From: Cyanophora paradoxa
Taxonomy: Eukaryota; Glaucocystophyceae; Cyanophorales; Cyanophoraceae
Direction of reading: 5' to 3'
Length of the DNA: 64,000 nucleotides
Assembly: GCA_004431415.1 (NCBI GenBank)
Contig: QPMI01000416.1
Coordinates: 248,001-312,000 of the forward strand
Shown here: piece after piece, positions 8,613 to 18,624 of the stretch
Position numbering within the stretch: position 1 is the stretch's first letter
Layout: the number at the start of each line of letters is the position of its first letter
The notes under the pieces: model-generated
Database searches by the model: none
What the model was told of the DNA's origin: nothing
What the model saw: only the letters and a program-made list of their open reading frames with translations
Made by a program: the position numbers and the translations under genes

Positions 8613-9016
8613 AGCTCAGCACTGCGCCGTGTCTCCAAAAAAATACCCGCAAAAAAATCAAAAACAAATCAGAAAACAAACCATTCCCAGTAACCCAATC
8701 TTGAATATCAGTAAATCTCAGTAAGCCTCAGTAACAAAAATTTAATTAATCGACGTTATATCATAATCTCGATTAATTATATCTTATCGCAGTTATATCT
8801 TTTTTATGCGCCTTGTCTCCAAAACAATTCCCAAGAAAAACAAACCATTCCCAGTAACCCTATTCGTATTCAACAGTAATCTCAGTAAGCCTCAGTAACA
8901 AAAATCGAATTTATCGAAGTTATATCTTAAATCTTATTTATCGAAGTTATATCATTATCTCGATTAATTATATTTAATCGAAGTTATATCCTTTTTATCC
9001 GCCGTGTCTCCCATGA
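8613..9016 (+). repeat. Left terminal inverted repeat of element 2 (404 bp)
   Basis: Pairs with 19,685-20,088 with only about three mismatches seen by eye. Inside it, GCC(G/T)TGTCTCC recurs at about 8625, 8809 and 9000, and the segment CAGTAAnCTCAGTAAGCCTCAGTAAC occurs twice, so the repeat itself is a roughly 190-bp unit duplicated head to tail. The inner parts are rich in TTATATC/GATTAATT blocks. Confidence 0.93.
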
Positions 9017-9440
9017 ATAACTAAGTAAGTTTAGTTAAAACCTCGAAAGAAAAACCTCTCATTTTTTACTGTATTTTTTGAACGATTTTTTACTGTATTT
9101 GTTACACTAGAAACAACAATAGAAACGACAATAAAAACAATAGAATTTTAATTGTTTTTGAATCGTATATACGTCAATATATCACTGTAATATATATCAT
9201 ATATATCATAGGAAATCGATTTATAGTCAAACCTATAACATATCAATTTGTGTATATGTGATATATATTCATATATGACGTCATGATGATGATGTATATG
9301 TATCTGATATATATGACACACCGGCTTATTCGGGAGATCATGACGATCACGGCGATGTGTATATTGTCATGATGTATATGTATATATGTGTGACGCAATC
9401 TGATTGGTGTGCTACTTGTTTTGTTGTATCCCCTTCAACT
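9017..9440. other. AT-rich non-coding stretch inside element 2
   Basis: No plausible gene. The sequence is dominated by TATATA, ATATATCA and CATGATG runs between the left inverted repeat and the tandem repeats. It may hold regulatory or replication sequence; nothing specific can be shown. Confidence 0.4.
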
Positions 9441-9457
9441 TCTCCCCAGGTTTATAT

Positions 9458-9556
9458 CACAGATAACATCTCAGATAATACCTCAGATAATACCTCAGAT
9501 AATACCTCAGATTATACCTAGCTCAGATAATACCTCAGATGATATCTCAGATATTA
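9458..9556. repeat. Tandem repeat of a 12-bp unit, CTCAGATAATAC
   Basis: About seven imperfect copies of (C)CTCAGATAATAC in a row, interrupted once by CCTAGCTC. It lies between the left inverted repeat and the ATPase gene and is not likely to code for protein. Confidence 0.8.
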
Positions 9557-9601
9557 AATGTAATTTTGTTCGATTCCCATTGGACTATGCCACAGAGTAG
9601 T

Positions 9602-9730
9602 ATTTACCTCTCTGAGGTATTTACCTTGAGGTATTTATCTCTCTGAGGTATTTACCTCGAGGTATTTATCTCGCCGAGGTATTTACTGCGAGGTATTTAC
9701 CGCGAGATATTTACCTCGAGGTATTTATCA
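9602..9730. repeat. Tandem repeat of GAGGTATTTAYCTC dyads
   Basis: About nine copies of a 13-14-bp unit (GAGGTATTTACCTC and variants) giving repeated palindromes such as ACCTCGAGGT and CTCTCTGAGG. Repeated dyads next to an inverted repeat could bind a protein dimer; function is unknown. Confidence 0.8.
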
Positions 9731-9908
9731 CACGTCTTCGGTTTTTTCGATTATCGGCATCTTCAAACGCTTGTATCTCATCACCAGATCATCAAATCGC
9801 AACGTTCTGCATAGCGTTTTGAAGCGCTATGAAAGCTCTACGCAACTATGCTATTTTCTTAGTATTTCAAGCTACCTTATCATACAATATTCTTCAGAAA
9901 TCGACCTT

Positions 9909-10667
9909 TTACACACTGATTGTGGTCATTTCTCGCTGAATCCGAGCCATCTGACTCCTTTTAATTGCTTTTCTCTTCACAAACTTCTTAAAGCCCTTTA
10001 TATCATCATCAGTGAGTACTGCTCGATCAGTATAGGTCTTGATATCATAACCTTGCAGGCTAGCTATGACAGTTTGGTAATTGTAACCCCATAGTCTATG
10101 CAATTCCTTGTAGGTCTTCTTATCCAAACCACCATTGTACTCATCAAAGGCGCAATTGAACTCTTTCTCGTTCCCAAGAATATTGAAAAATACAACGAAC
10201 TCCACATTGCGACGAATGGTAGTAGAAATAGAACACAAACGCTGAACATTAAAGATTACCGAGATTGAATAATGTCTTCCACTCGTTACTAATTTAGATA
10301 ACACAGCCGAATTATGCATATCCAAATTTGAACCTATCATGTCATCGAGTATGATAACTAGGTTATTTCGCTTTTCGTTATTCTCAATTCGTTTCTTTTG
10401 CATACTGATCAATCTCAAAACAATGTTATCATCCCACTCTTCATAGATGTTATCGGGATGGGTGATGTCATTGAATTGTCCAGTAAAAGCTGTTGAACTA
10501 AATATAACGATTTGATCGATCTTGTCACGAAGCTCGTAAAGTAAGTATTTTGTGAACATTGTCTTACCTGTATTGGAGCGACCAACATTCAAAATTCTTG
10601 TCGGGATTCGAACCGTCTTACTCGGATCGAACTCCGGAATATCATCAAGATTTACTGTGTTATCCAT
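9909..10667 (-). CDS. A32/FtsK-HerA-type packaging ATPase (element 2)
   Basis: 252 residues, intact. Walker A NVGRSNTGKTMF (about residues 27-38), Walker B LVIILDDMIGSN (about 105-116), then SGRHYSISVIFNVQRLC. It aligns along its length with the element 1 ATPase, sharing VIFSSTAFTGQFND, EEWDDNIV and EFNCAFDEYNGG. It should drive DNA packaging into the capsid made by the neighbouring MCP. It lies 80 bp downstream of the MCP stop on the same strand. It is the last leftward gene before the repeat region; its stop is at 9909. Confidence 0.9.
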   Translation of the reverse strand: MDNTVNLDDIPEFDPSKTVRIPTRILNVGRSNTGKTMFTKYLLYELRDKIDQIVIFSSTAFTGQFNDITHPDNIYEEWDDNIVLRLISMQKKRIENNEKRNNLVIILDDMIGSNLDMHNSAVLSKLVTSGRHYSISVIFNVQRLCSISTTIRRNVEFVVFFNILGNEKEFNCAFDEYNGGLDKKTYKELHRLWGYNYQTVIASLQGYDIKTYTDRAVLTDDDIKGFKKFVKRKAIKRSQMARIQREMTTISV

Positions 10668-10747
10668 TACAGTAATAAGATAAAAAACAAAATAAAGTAC
10701 ACACCTACAAATAATTGCGCTTCCTACACTAACAAAAGAAAAGAACT

Positions 10748-11972
10748 TTAGAAGTTCGAGACTTTCAGGGTAGAGATGTTGTAGCCATTAAGTACCATAA
10801 CATTGTGTCGGAGGGCATAGATATCAACCTGAACAGGAGCGGCATCAGTGCATCCGGAAACAGTGAGATCCATGTAACTCGAGCTGCTGTTGAAGAAATC
10901 CTGGTAACCCATAACCGAGTTCCGAAGCGAATCTTTTCCAGACTTGGAAAGAACAATTCCGTAAACATTTCCAGACTCGAATCCGTACGTGGTATTGCCC
11001 ACAGTAACACCCTTGTAGTGAGAAGGAATGTGATTGACAGCAGAGAGGAAACCGGAAATGGGTTTGTTAGATATATCCAGGGAGCGATTGTTGTGGAAGA
11101 TCTGGAACTGATCAATCTTAACAGCAGATTCATGACCGCAGAAATCCGAGTGAGTGTAGGTGTTAAGTTTGTTCACCTCTCGAACAGTCATCAGAATCGA
11201 GTGAACCAGACCAGAAACATTAGCGAGTGTAACCTCAACAGATTCACCAGCATCAGCGGTTTTGAGCGCTCGGGTCTTCTTGTGAATGACCTCTGTGATC
11301 GGGATGCGAATGCCACCTTGTTCGTTCGCCATTTTAAGGAGTGTCTCAGCCTCAGCCGAAGCAATGTTTACGAATTGGCAGATCAGAGAGCAATCCGCAA
11401 AGGTTACAGATCCACCAGCCGGAACTTGGACAATCGCAGCATCACGGAAATCAACCTCGATTGTTGGCATATCGGCTAGCGTACATAATGGGAAATAAGC
11501 TTCTTCCCAGAAAGCAGCGGGGATTCTAACGATGTATTCCATTGCTTCATCTGTGCTTTCACGATCTGTCTCTTTGAAGTAACCGAGAGAAGCATACATG
11601 CTGCTCATGGTAGCGTGATCATTATCGACCAGGGCGTTTACAGTGATCCAATCACCAGGGATAATATACTTGAAACCACCATGAACGAAACGGACCTCAT
11701 TAATAAAAGAAGAACCACCATTGGGAGGGTGCAGGCTACACCACCACCAGTGGCAATCTTGAAATAGAGCGAAACACCAGCAAGGAGTTGCTTGCGAGGT
11801 AGATCAAAGTAAGCGGTATTCTTGAAGCCAAAAGTGTTGCCCCGGGGACGAACTTGCTCGAGGAATGGTTTGTATTTGGGTTGGTTCCGATTTGGAGACC
11901 AGGGGAAAGATAAATTTGATCGGAACCGGGAGTTACGAGGAGTTCCTTCAGGGTAGTTCCAGTGAGTGCCAT
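10748..11972 (-). pseudogene. Major capsid protein with two frameshifts (element 2)
   Basis: Homologous to the element 1 MCP from MALTGTTLKELLV to the final NISTLKVSNF. The reading changes frame near 11,880 (after QIGTNPN) and again near 11,725 (at the glycine-rich GGGVACTLP segment); from about 11,720 to 10,748 it is uninterrupted, with ALVDNDHATMSSMY preceding the internal ATG at 11,608. Without those two single-base events it would be about 408 residues, the same as element 1. Either the gene is dead or the assembly has homopolymer errors at these G/C-rich points. It is divergent from the penton gene, as in element 1. Confidence 0.85.
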
Positions 11973-12024
11973 CTCTTATGTTTAAAATACCAAAAGAAAT
12001 TTTTAAAATGCTTTATTAAACAGA

Positions 12025-12912
12025 ATGACGCGTTACTATCTCAATATTGATTCCAGGGACCGATCGGATGGAACCCCAACTAATTTCACATACAGACTCC
12101 CTTATGCGATCCAAAAGGTCAGAGCCTGTCGAGTAACGAACTTTGAGATGTTTCACAATCTTTACAACCTCTCTGAAGTAGGAACCCTCACCACACAAAC
12201 ACTCGATAATGCTGGGAACCCAAAGAATAGAAACAACGAAGTCCTCCGAGGTGCATATACACCGGATTCACTGGTGAATTATCTGATCGCTCGCATTGGA
12301 TCCCAGCCCTATAATCAAGCGGGTGGCGGAACTTACACTCGCCATTTCTATGTAACCTATGATCCCACAACATTGCTTCTAAGGTTCATGTGTGAGGTTC
12401 CATTCTCAATCACTATGAACACTCAACTCTTAGCCAATTTCTGTGGTTTTGAAAATGCTAACACACTGTACCAATCGAGTCCTCTATCATCTAATGTCAC
12501 AGTTGGAGCCTTTACTTATGCTCACTACATTGATAGTGAAATGCCATTAGATCTACTATTTAATTCCTATTTGCTTCTTCATGTTGATCCACTGAAAGGA
12601 AGATATGTGAGCAATAACAAACGAGATAACAATGCTATCGCGAAAATTGAGATTGACCAAACGGTTGGCAGTCTATTAAAATATGATTCATCGAATAATT
12701 CCATGATCGTTCACGAGCAGAATGGCTTGGTTGAGGTTGAGACTCTAGATGTGAGACTTTCTTACTGGAATGGAGCCACAGCAGACATTACTACCGACTG
12801 GTCGATGACTCTTGAACTGATTACTGAAGATGATAAAGATCTGACGAAAAAAGCATTGAAGAATGTCATAAAAGAGTTGGAGGGACTCTACCTGCCGTTC
12901 TCACGGTCATAG
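12025..12912 (+). CDS. Minor capsid (penton-like) protein (element 2)
   Basis: 295 residues, intact. It begins MTRYYLNIDSRDRSDGTPTNF and contains VTNFEMFHNLYNLSE, matching the element 1 protein at the same residues; the middle shares LVNYLIA, LRFMCEVPF, PLDLLFNSYLLLH. The protein presumably closes the capsid vertices. The intergenic space to the divergent MCP is 52 bp and contains TTTAAAAT and TTATTAAA stretches suitable for a bidirectional promoter. It is followed 36 bp later by protein X on the same strand. Confidence 0.82.
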   Translation: MTRYYLNIDSRDRSDGTPTNFTYRLPYAIQKVRACRVTNFEMFHNLYNLSEVGTLTTQTLDNAGNPKNRNNEVLRGAYTPDSLVNYLIARIGSQPYNQAGGGTYTRHFYVTYDPTTLLLRFMCEVPFSITMNTQLLANFCGFENANTLYQSSPLSSNVTVGAFTYAHYIDSEMPLDLLFNSYLLLHVDPLKGRYVSNNKRDNNAIAKIEIDQTVGSLLKYDSSNNSMIVHEQNGLVEVETLDVRLSYWNGATADITTDWSMTLELITEDDKDLTKKALKNVIKELEGLYLPFSRS

Positions 12913-12948
12913 GAAATACTGTAGAATAAATTTGTTTCAATATTACAA

Positions 12949-13689
12949 ATGGCTCGCAAGACTCAACCCAAGAATTTCTTAGCCAAACCAGCCGCTGAAG
13001 CGGATGTTGGCAATGGTGAGAATGGAAGGAACTGGTATAAGAAATCGAAAGGACTCGCTGCATACGGAACTGGTGACCTCGAAAAGGAAGTCCATAAAGA
13101 ACGAAACCAATTCACCCAAGCCACTACGAAAAACAGTAATGATGATAATGCCCTTGTTGACCAAGTCCCACTGAACCGCATGCCCGGAGCCAAACGAGGA
13201 ATCAAGAAAGGACAGTTCAAATCATCCACAAAGGACAAGGTTGCCTCATCATCGACACTGCTGAAACTGCTTGATGGTGGTGAGCGACTCTACTCAACCT
13301 ATTCCGAGAAAGACCATCGCAACCGCTACTTTATTCGTTCAACCACTGGTGGACTGAAATCTGTAACATATCAGTATGCTAAGAGTCTTGTTGATGGTAT
13401 TGCAGCAGAGACCAAAAACGAAAACAAGATCAAGGAACAGCCAATCACAAAGGAAAAGGTTGAGAAGAAACCAGAAGTAACCCATGAAGTTATTCCCGAA
13501 CCTGTTCATGTGGCAAAAGACTCACCTACAGAATTGATTGCAAAGACCATTGAGTATCAAGACTCCAACAAAACGGATTTGCCGGTTCTCAATAAGTCGA
13601 TCCTTCGGGTTGCCACTTCGCAGGCTGATCCAGTCAACTCGATTCCAAATGCTGCCCAATGGTCTCTGGATTCGCCAAGCTTGGTATAA
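12949..13689 (+). CDS. Basic accessory protein X (element 2)
   Basis: 246 residues, Lys-rich and polar, without a recognised domain. The second half matches the broken element 1 gene at 4981-5648: STLLKLLDGGERLYSTY, AKSLVDGIAAETK and, near the C-terminus, LNKSILRVATS. The AT-hook at the start of the element 1 protein is not evident here, although the N-terminus is likewise basic. It is conserved in place (directly after penton) in both elements, which argues for a virion or packaging role, but this is inference. No equivalent with clear similarity is seen in element 3. Confidence 0.65.
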   Translation: MARKTQPKNFLAKPAAEADVGNGENGRNWYKKSKGLAAYGTGDLEKEVHKERNQFTQATTKNSNDDNALVDQVPLNRMPGAKRGIKKGQFKSSTKDKVASSSTLLKLLDGGERLYSTYSEKDHRNRYFIRSTTGGLKSVTYQYAKSLVDGIAAETKNENKIKEQPITKEKVEKKPEVTHEVIPEPVHVAKDSPTELIAKTIEYQDSNKTDLPVLNKSILRVATSQADPVNSIPNAAQWSLDSPSLV

Positions 13690-14056
13690 GACCGGTTATC
13701 GCCGTTAAGGATCAATCTGAATAATATAATTTCTCAAACATTGTTAGCGCTACGTAACCAATCCTATCCCGTAGGCTCAAAACTTCTTCATTTTTATGGA
13801 GGCGTTGTAGAGCGAAGTGAAATATCCATAGGTAAATCACTTTAATCACCTGTTCTACCGGGTTCAGTGGTAGAAACTTGCAGCCGACAAGTGAACCTTC
13901 TGGGTATCGGTGGCTTTATCATTTTTCCAGCATCTTCTTTCGTACTGGATGCTCTGCAATCGGACCAAAATTTGACAGGAGTTTATTCGCTATATACAGA
14001 CAGAAAAACTACTTAAAGATTTCTTAACATATATTAAGAGAGTAGAAAAGGACAAC
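13690..14056. other. Intergenic region with two hairpins and a promoter-like block (element 2)
   Basis: No gene seen. At 13,861-13,897 GGTTC/GAACC encloses ACTTG/CAAGT with a CAGCCGA loop; at 13,927-13,955 AGCATC pairs with GATGCT. A TTAAAGA...TATATTAAGAGAG block precedes the next gene. These could be 3'-end structures of the X transcript. Confidence 0.35.
14012..14042 (+). promoter_or_regulatory. Promoter-like block upstream of the small basic gene
   Basis: CTTAAAGATTTC followed by ACATATATTAAGAGAG, 15 bp before the ATG at 14,057. A very similar arrangement (TTTAAAGA, then TATATATTAATAGAG) lies at 14,509-14,544 before the polymerase gene. The repetition at two starts is what supports it. 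Confidence 0.45.
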
Positions 14057-14314
14057 ATGCCAATCAGTGAGGCTCAGAAGCGTGCTACTTATCGTTATCG
14101 TAAAACTGAAAAAGGTCAGGAATATTTGAAAAAGTACAATGCCAGATTTGCAAAGCAAATGCGTGACTTATACCATACTGATGAGTGTTACAGAGCCATG
14201 AAGATCGTTGAGAGTTCCCAGCGTCTCTATGCTTCCAATGCAGTCTGCTTTGTGAAGTATCTCTATGGTGTCCCGTATTCTAACCGTGGTCGCAAATCGA
14301 AATATCTCTGTTAA
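14057..14314 (+). CDS. Small basic protein, unrecognised (element 2)
   Basis: 85 residues, starting MPISEAQKRATYRYRKTEKG, rich in Lys, Arg and Tyr, ending in RGRKSKYLC. The N-terminal RYRKTEKGQEYLKKYNARF pattern resembles short basic proteins of large DNA viruses. No family is recognised. It is preceded by a promoter-like block shared with the polymerase gene, suggesting both belong to one expression class. Gene status is supported by that block and by its location between virus genes. Confidence 0.5.
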   Translation: MPISEAQKRATYRYRKTEKGQEYLKKYNARFAKQMRDLYHTDECYRAMKIVESSQRLYASNAVCFVKYLYGVPYSNRGRKSKYLC

Positions 14315-14508
14315 TCGTTTTTCTCAGCGCGATCTGCTCTGAGAAACCCGTGGGAAACGCGCTGGAACCACAAATATAATCATTCTGTTATTTTTAGAGT
14401 TCGATGATCGAGCCAACCCTTTGTTATTTTTATGAATGCCCTCGACTAAATTTATTTTGTTGGAGACTTTTGGTTTTGTCGGTAAAATTTGACGCGAGTA
14501 TAAAAGTA

Positions 14509-14544
14509 TTTAAAGAAAACTTTTGTAGGTATATATTAATAGAG
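14509..14544 (+). promoter_or_regulatory. Promoter-like block upstream of the polymerase-helicase gene
   Basis: TTTAAAGAAAAC then GTATATATTAATAGAG, ending 11 bp before the ATG at 14,556; it mirrors the block at 14,012-14,042. Confidence 0.45.
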
Positions 14545-14555
14545 TGAACAAAGAA

Positions 14556-17500
14556 ATGCCTCGACCAAGTAATCGAATTTCGAAAAATTTGCAGGATGAG
14601 ATTCTTGGCTACTACATGCAAGCAAAAGTAGAAGACAAATTGACCCGAGAGCAGGATATCTATTTCTTGAGAGAATTTACTTTCAAAGCAATTAGAATTC
14701 CAAAGTTGATTGATATCAGAGATACACTGAGAGGTATCGTAGAGCCTCGTTTGTATCGCAAGCAGGAGAAGAAGGAGAAGAGGGCTGAGAGAGCCGCTAA
14801 GAATGTTGAGAAGCAAAACAAGAAAGCGGAGCAAGCGAGAGAGCGGAAGCGCTTGACTCCTTTCCAGCAGATGATTGCTAACCTCCGTGAGTTTGTTGAA
14901 AACTCACCTGGAAACATGGTCACCCTGAATGTGAGACTCTTCCGTGAGTTGCAAGAGGGAGAACAAGCCCCTGCAAATGCAAACAGGGTCACTGAGAATG
15001 GTGTGACCTACATTGAATCGAAGAGGCTTCGGAACAATCGCCCCTTTGGTATCCAGTGTACCAAGGCAGCTTTTCTGAATGCTCTCGGTCTGGTTCAATC
15101 CACCTTCAATACGTTCCCATGTGTTGAGGGGACTGTCATTGCTGAATTTATTGCAGCAGTTATTGAGTTTAACTCGACCAATCAAGATTTCCGCTACCTA
15201 AAACTAATTGAGCAAGATACCTACCCCGATATTATGACAATTGAAAGAGTCATCACGACAGATAATGAAGAATACATCCCAAGAAATGAACAAGTCCTCA
15301 GAGACAATACAAACGCTCCAATGATTATTTCGAATTTCATTAAAAACGAAGGGAACCCCCAAGCCACCACATTCAAGGAAATGTTCTTGAAAGGTGATTC
15401 ATTCAAGGTTGGGAAGTGTGTTTTCGATGTCCTCATCAAATGGTTTGGAGGAGCGTTTGAGAAGGCTAAGACCAAAGGGAAATACAAGCGAATCGATTGG
15501 TCTTACAACGGACTCTTTAAGATGGTGAATGGGCGAGACCCTGTTGAAGGAGATGATTGGGGCATTTCTTTCAAGTCCATTTCGGAGAAGGTTCTTGACC
15601 CACTGCGCCTAGGCATGGTTACAATTGGAAAGGACGACAGAACCCCTGTCCCTGAACTGACTTTCCTGCCCAAGACCAGGAACACACACTTGACCCCTTC
15701 TGTTGCATATGTGAAGATTGAGAATGGTCACATGTATTTGTTAAATCACAATATTAAGGCTCTCACACAGTCCTTCAATGGCTCCAAGCCAAAAGATACC
15801 GATGTTCCACTCAGTTCTCGTTACAAGATTATAAAGCAAAGAAGGTTCAAGGAGTTTGCCACAAATCCCGATGACATTCTGAGAATTGTCAGGTCTGACA
15901 ATCCAAAGAACCAATCGAGCATTCGAATCTGCTATGGTGGTTCACTGGATGAACTACTCAGAGAGTTCATTGTGGTGCATAATTATCAGGTCCAACCTGG
16001 GTTCTCCCAAATCGGAAAGGCAACCCATATTCGTTTCACTATTGACGATAAGGATGTTGTCGTGACCCCACCTGGTAACGATACAGATGTGGAAACAGCT
16101 TTCGAGATTAGCTTCAAGAATGCTGAGTACAGAGATAAATTCGAGAAACTAAATCTGGATATGTATAGGTCTCTAATCAACACTTCCAACAAGAGTACTT
16201 ACAATGAGCAAACCATAAATGCATTCAAGAATGGAGTGCAGACTGCCCTTCGTGGTCTCTTTGATGTGGATGAGGAGACCTTTGATGAAATTCGCTATAA
16301 CACAGATATTTACGAGTTCGATATGTGCAAAGCATACCCTTACATTGTAGCCTTGATGATCAAATTCGTTCCTGTTCTCAGCAAGTTCGATGTCTTCAAG
16401 AGTGTGACAATCACAGATGCAGAGCAAATCGAGGAATACAGCTTCTATTACGTGAAACTGGACGACAAATACTTTTTCAAAGCCAAAGACAAGAACGGAA
16501 AGGAGTACGAAGCAAACACCTACAACAGATACAAGAGGATGATCATTGATTCCAAGTACAATGTTGTTCCTGGTTTGGTTCTCAAAAAGCATTTCGAGGA
16601 TTTCAAGGATGACATCTCCATCAAAGCGGTTCTGCGACCTTACAAACTCATTCCCAACCTTGCAGGCAACACAGTTGCTCGAATCTTAGATAGCGACCTC
16701 GATCCTGTTGATAAGAAGCAGATCTTGGTGAGTGCAATTGGGCAAACTGGAAAGCAACGAAATAGCAGAGTGAAAACCACCATTTTCCACAACAGAGACG
16801 ATGCGATCGAGTTCCAGAAACAGAACGGAGGGGAGGTTAAAATTTACCTCTTTGGTGAGACTCTTGCCACTTATGAGGAGACAGAGTTCGTTCTGTGTGA
16901 GGAAGAGATGACCGAACCCCATATCTACTATGTCAATCAGGTAGCAGAAAAGCAGCTCATTGATGGCTTCATGCCATTGTACACTACCCTCTTGTCAATT
17001 ATGAGGATGTGTATGTATGAGAAGTGTGTCGAACTCGCTAAACAGCAAATCCGACCACTCGCTTTGAACACCGATTGTGTTTATGGGATCGCTTATGAAC
17101 CCATTGCCCCAGTGTCATTCGATCGCAATGCCTTTGAGAATATTGGAAACTTCAGTGTGAAATGCTGCCCCAATTTTTCTAAAAAGTTTTCAGGTGAGAA
17201 GAAAGACCTCGAGGCAAAACGAATTCGTTACGGAAAGTTTGAGAGAGCGACTGACTTTGTGAAAATCGAGAACTACAGTTATACCAAACACTCTGTGGTT
17301 GATGAGTATGACACAACCGCGATTTGTGATTTGCTGGCTACACAAAAACGATGGGTTCTTCTCGGAGTAGTTCCGGGAGTTGGAAAGACTTACATGACAG
17401 TTGATTATGGGAAGCGTTTCCAAAATCCCCTCTACATTGTTCCCACCAATAAGCGAGTGAAAGAAATGAAAGAGCAAGGATTGAAAAATGTAAAGACAAT

Positions 17501-18624
17501 CTATGATGCCCTTCACCTTAAAATTGATGAGTCAAACATGGATGAAATTGTAGGAGGAAATGCCTCTGGTTTGGTAGAATTTGATTGCATTGTTATTGAT
17601 GAGATCTGTCAGTTTAAGATTGGGGAACTGGCAGCCTTGGACCACATCATGAATGAGCAGTTCCCAGATAAGGTATACATCGCCACAGGGGACCCGTACC
17701 AAAACCCACCCATCCAAGATATGAGTGTTGACCAAGATGAGTATTACCTCGATATTCTCCATCGCCTGTTCCCCAACGAATTGTTACTCCAAGTGAACAA
17801 GCGACATGAGACTGAGGAAGATCGCAGAAAGGTTGAGCAGATTCGAATCGATTTGTTCGAGAAAGGTTTGAGTGTAAGTGAGGTCCTTGCGAAGTATGGG
17901 TTCAAGGTTGTGGACGAATTGTGTTTACACAAACCGCAAGGGTGCAGAGGTGAACCTAGCCCTTCACAAAATGAACTACGGGGATAATGTTTCCATTTAT
18001 GCTGGCGGCATCAAAGTTGTTGCAAAGACTCGTATTGCAAAGGGCGGAAAAATAGTTCATAATGGATTTGTCTACAAGATTGTCAAGCTCTCAAAGGACA
18101 GTTTCATTATTGCTGACATTGCCAACAAGAAGGATGAGATTGTTCTCAGCAGGGATGCAGTCAAACATTTCGCCCTGGCTTATGCAAACACATGCCATGT
18201 TGTTCAAGGTGATACTATTCGCTGCAAAGGGAACAGGGTAGTTGTGTTCGAAACTGGGGCGCCATTTGTGTCAAAGAAGTGGCTCTATGTTGCTCTCACA
18301 CGAACCACAAGGCTGGATGATGTCGTTATTTACCATGATAATTTCGAAATGGCTCACTGGAAGGTGTGGAAGAGAGAGAATAACGAGAAAATATCGACTT
18401 ACAAGGATCAGGACCGAGCAGCAAACAGACAATTCGATGAGCATGATTACATCACATGGGATTGGATCAAGCAGCGATATGGGAAGCAGTATGGGCATTG
18501 CCTGCGATGCTACAATGCCATGGACTTTGAAGATATTTCGGTAGATCGAATTAATAATGCTGTGGCTCACGTTACCAAAAATTGTTTCCTCTCTCATATT
18601 AAGTGTAACTGCGCCGCCCAATAA
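14556..18624 (+). pseudogene. Polymerase-SF1 helicase fusion with C-terminal zinc/HNH-like motif, one frameshift (element 2)
   Basis: About 1,350 residues if one indel near 17,920 is ignored. The ATG at 14,556 is chosen because an upstream start would be GTG. N-terminus MPRPSNRISK plus a helical region recalls the element 1 and 3 polymerases. A B-type palm is suggested by FDMCKAYPYI (about residue 588, motif A-like) and NTDCVYG (about 837, motif C-like). A superfamily 1 helicase follows: GVVPGVGKTY (about 936), CIVIDEICQ (about 1014), TGDPYQ (about 1043), then after the shift CHVVQGDTI and YVALTRTT. The tail has HCLRCY...SVDRINN...NCFLSHIKCNC, a treble-clef/HNH-like cysteine cluster. It should copy the element's DNA. 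The integrase start overlaps its stop. Confidence 0.75.

Noticed and set aside
8613-9016. CRISPR-like reading of the repeated boxes in the terminal repeat
   Set aside because: Only three boxes, no regular spacers, and the structure is explained by duplication within an inverted repeat.
13840-13920. tRNA-like look of GGTTCAGTGGTAGAAACTTG
   Set aside because: The D-arm-like part is followed by an anticodon-like stem without T33, and no T-arm (GGTTCGAATCC type) or acceptor pairing is found.
14544-14556. GTG start for the polymerase-helicase; similar GTG starts at 46,910 and 51,334
   Set aside because: In a eukaryotic or eukaryote-virus setting an in-frame ATG shortly downstream is preferred, and the N-terminal MPR(P/Q) motif matches the element 3 protein.
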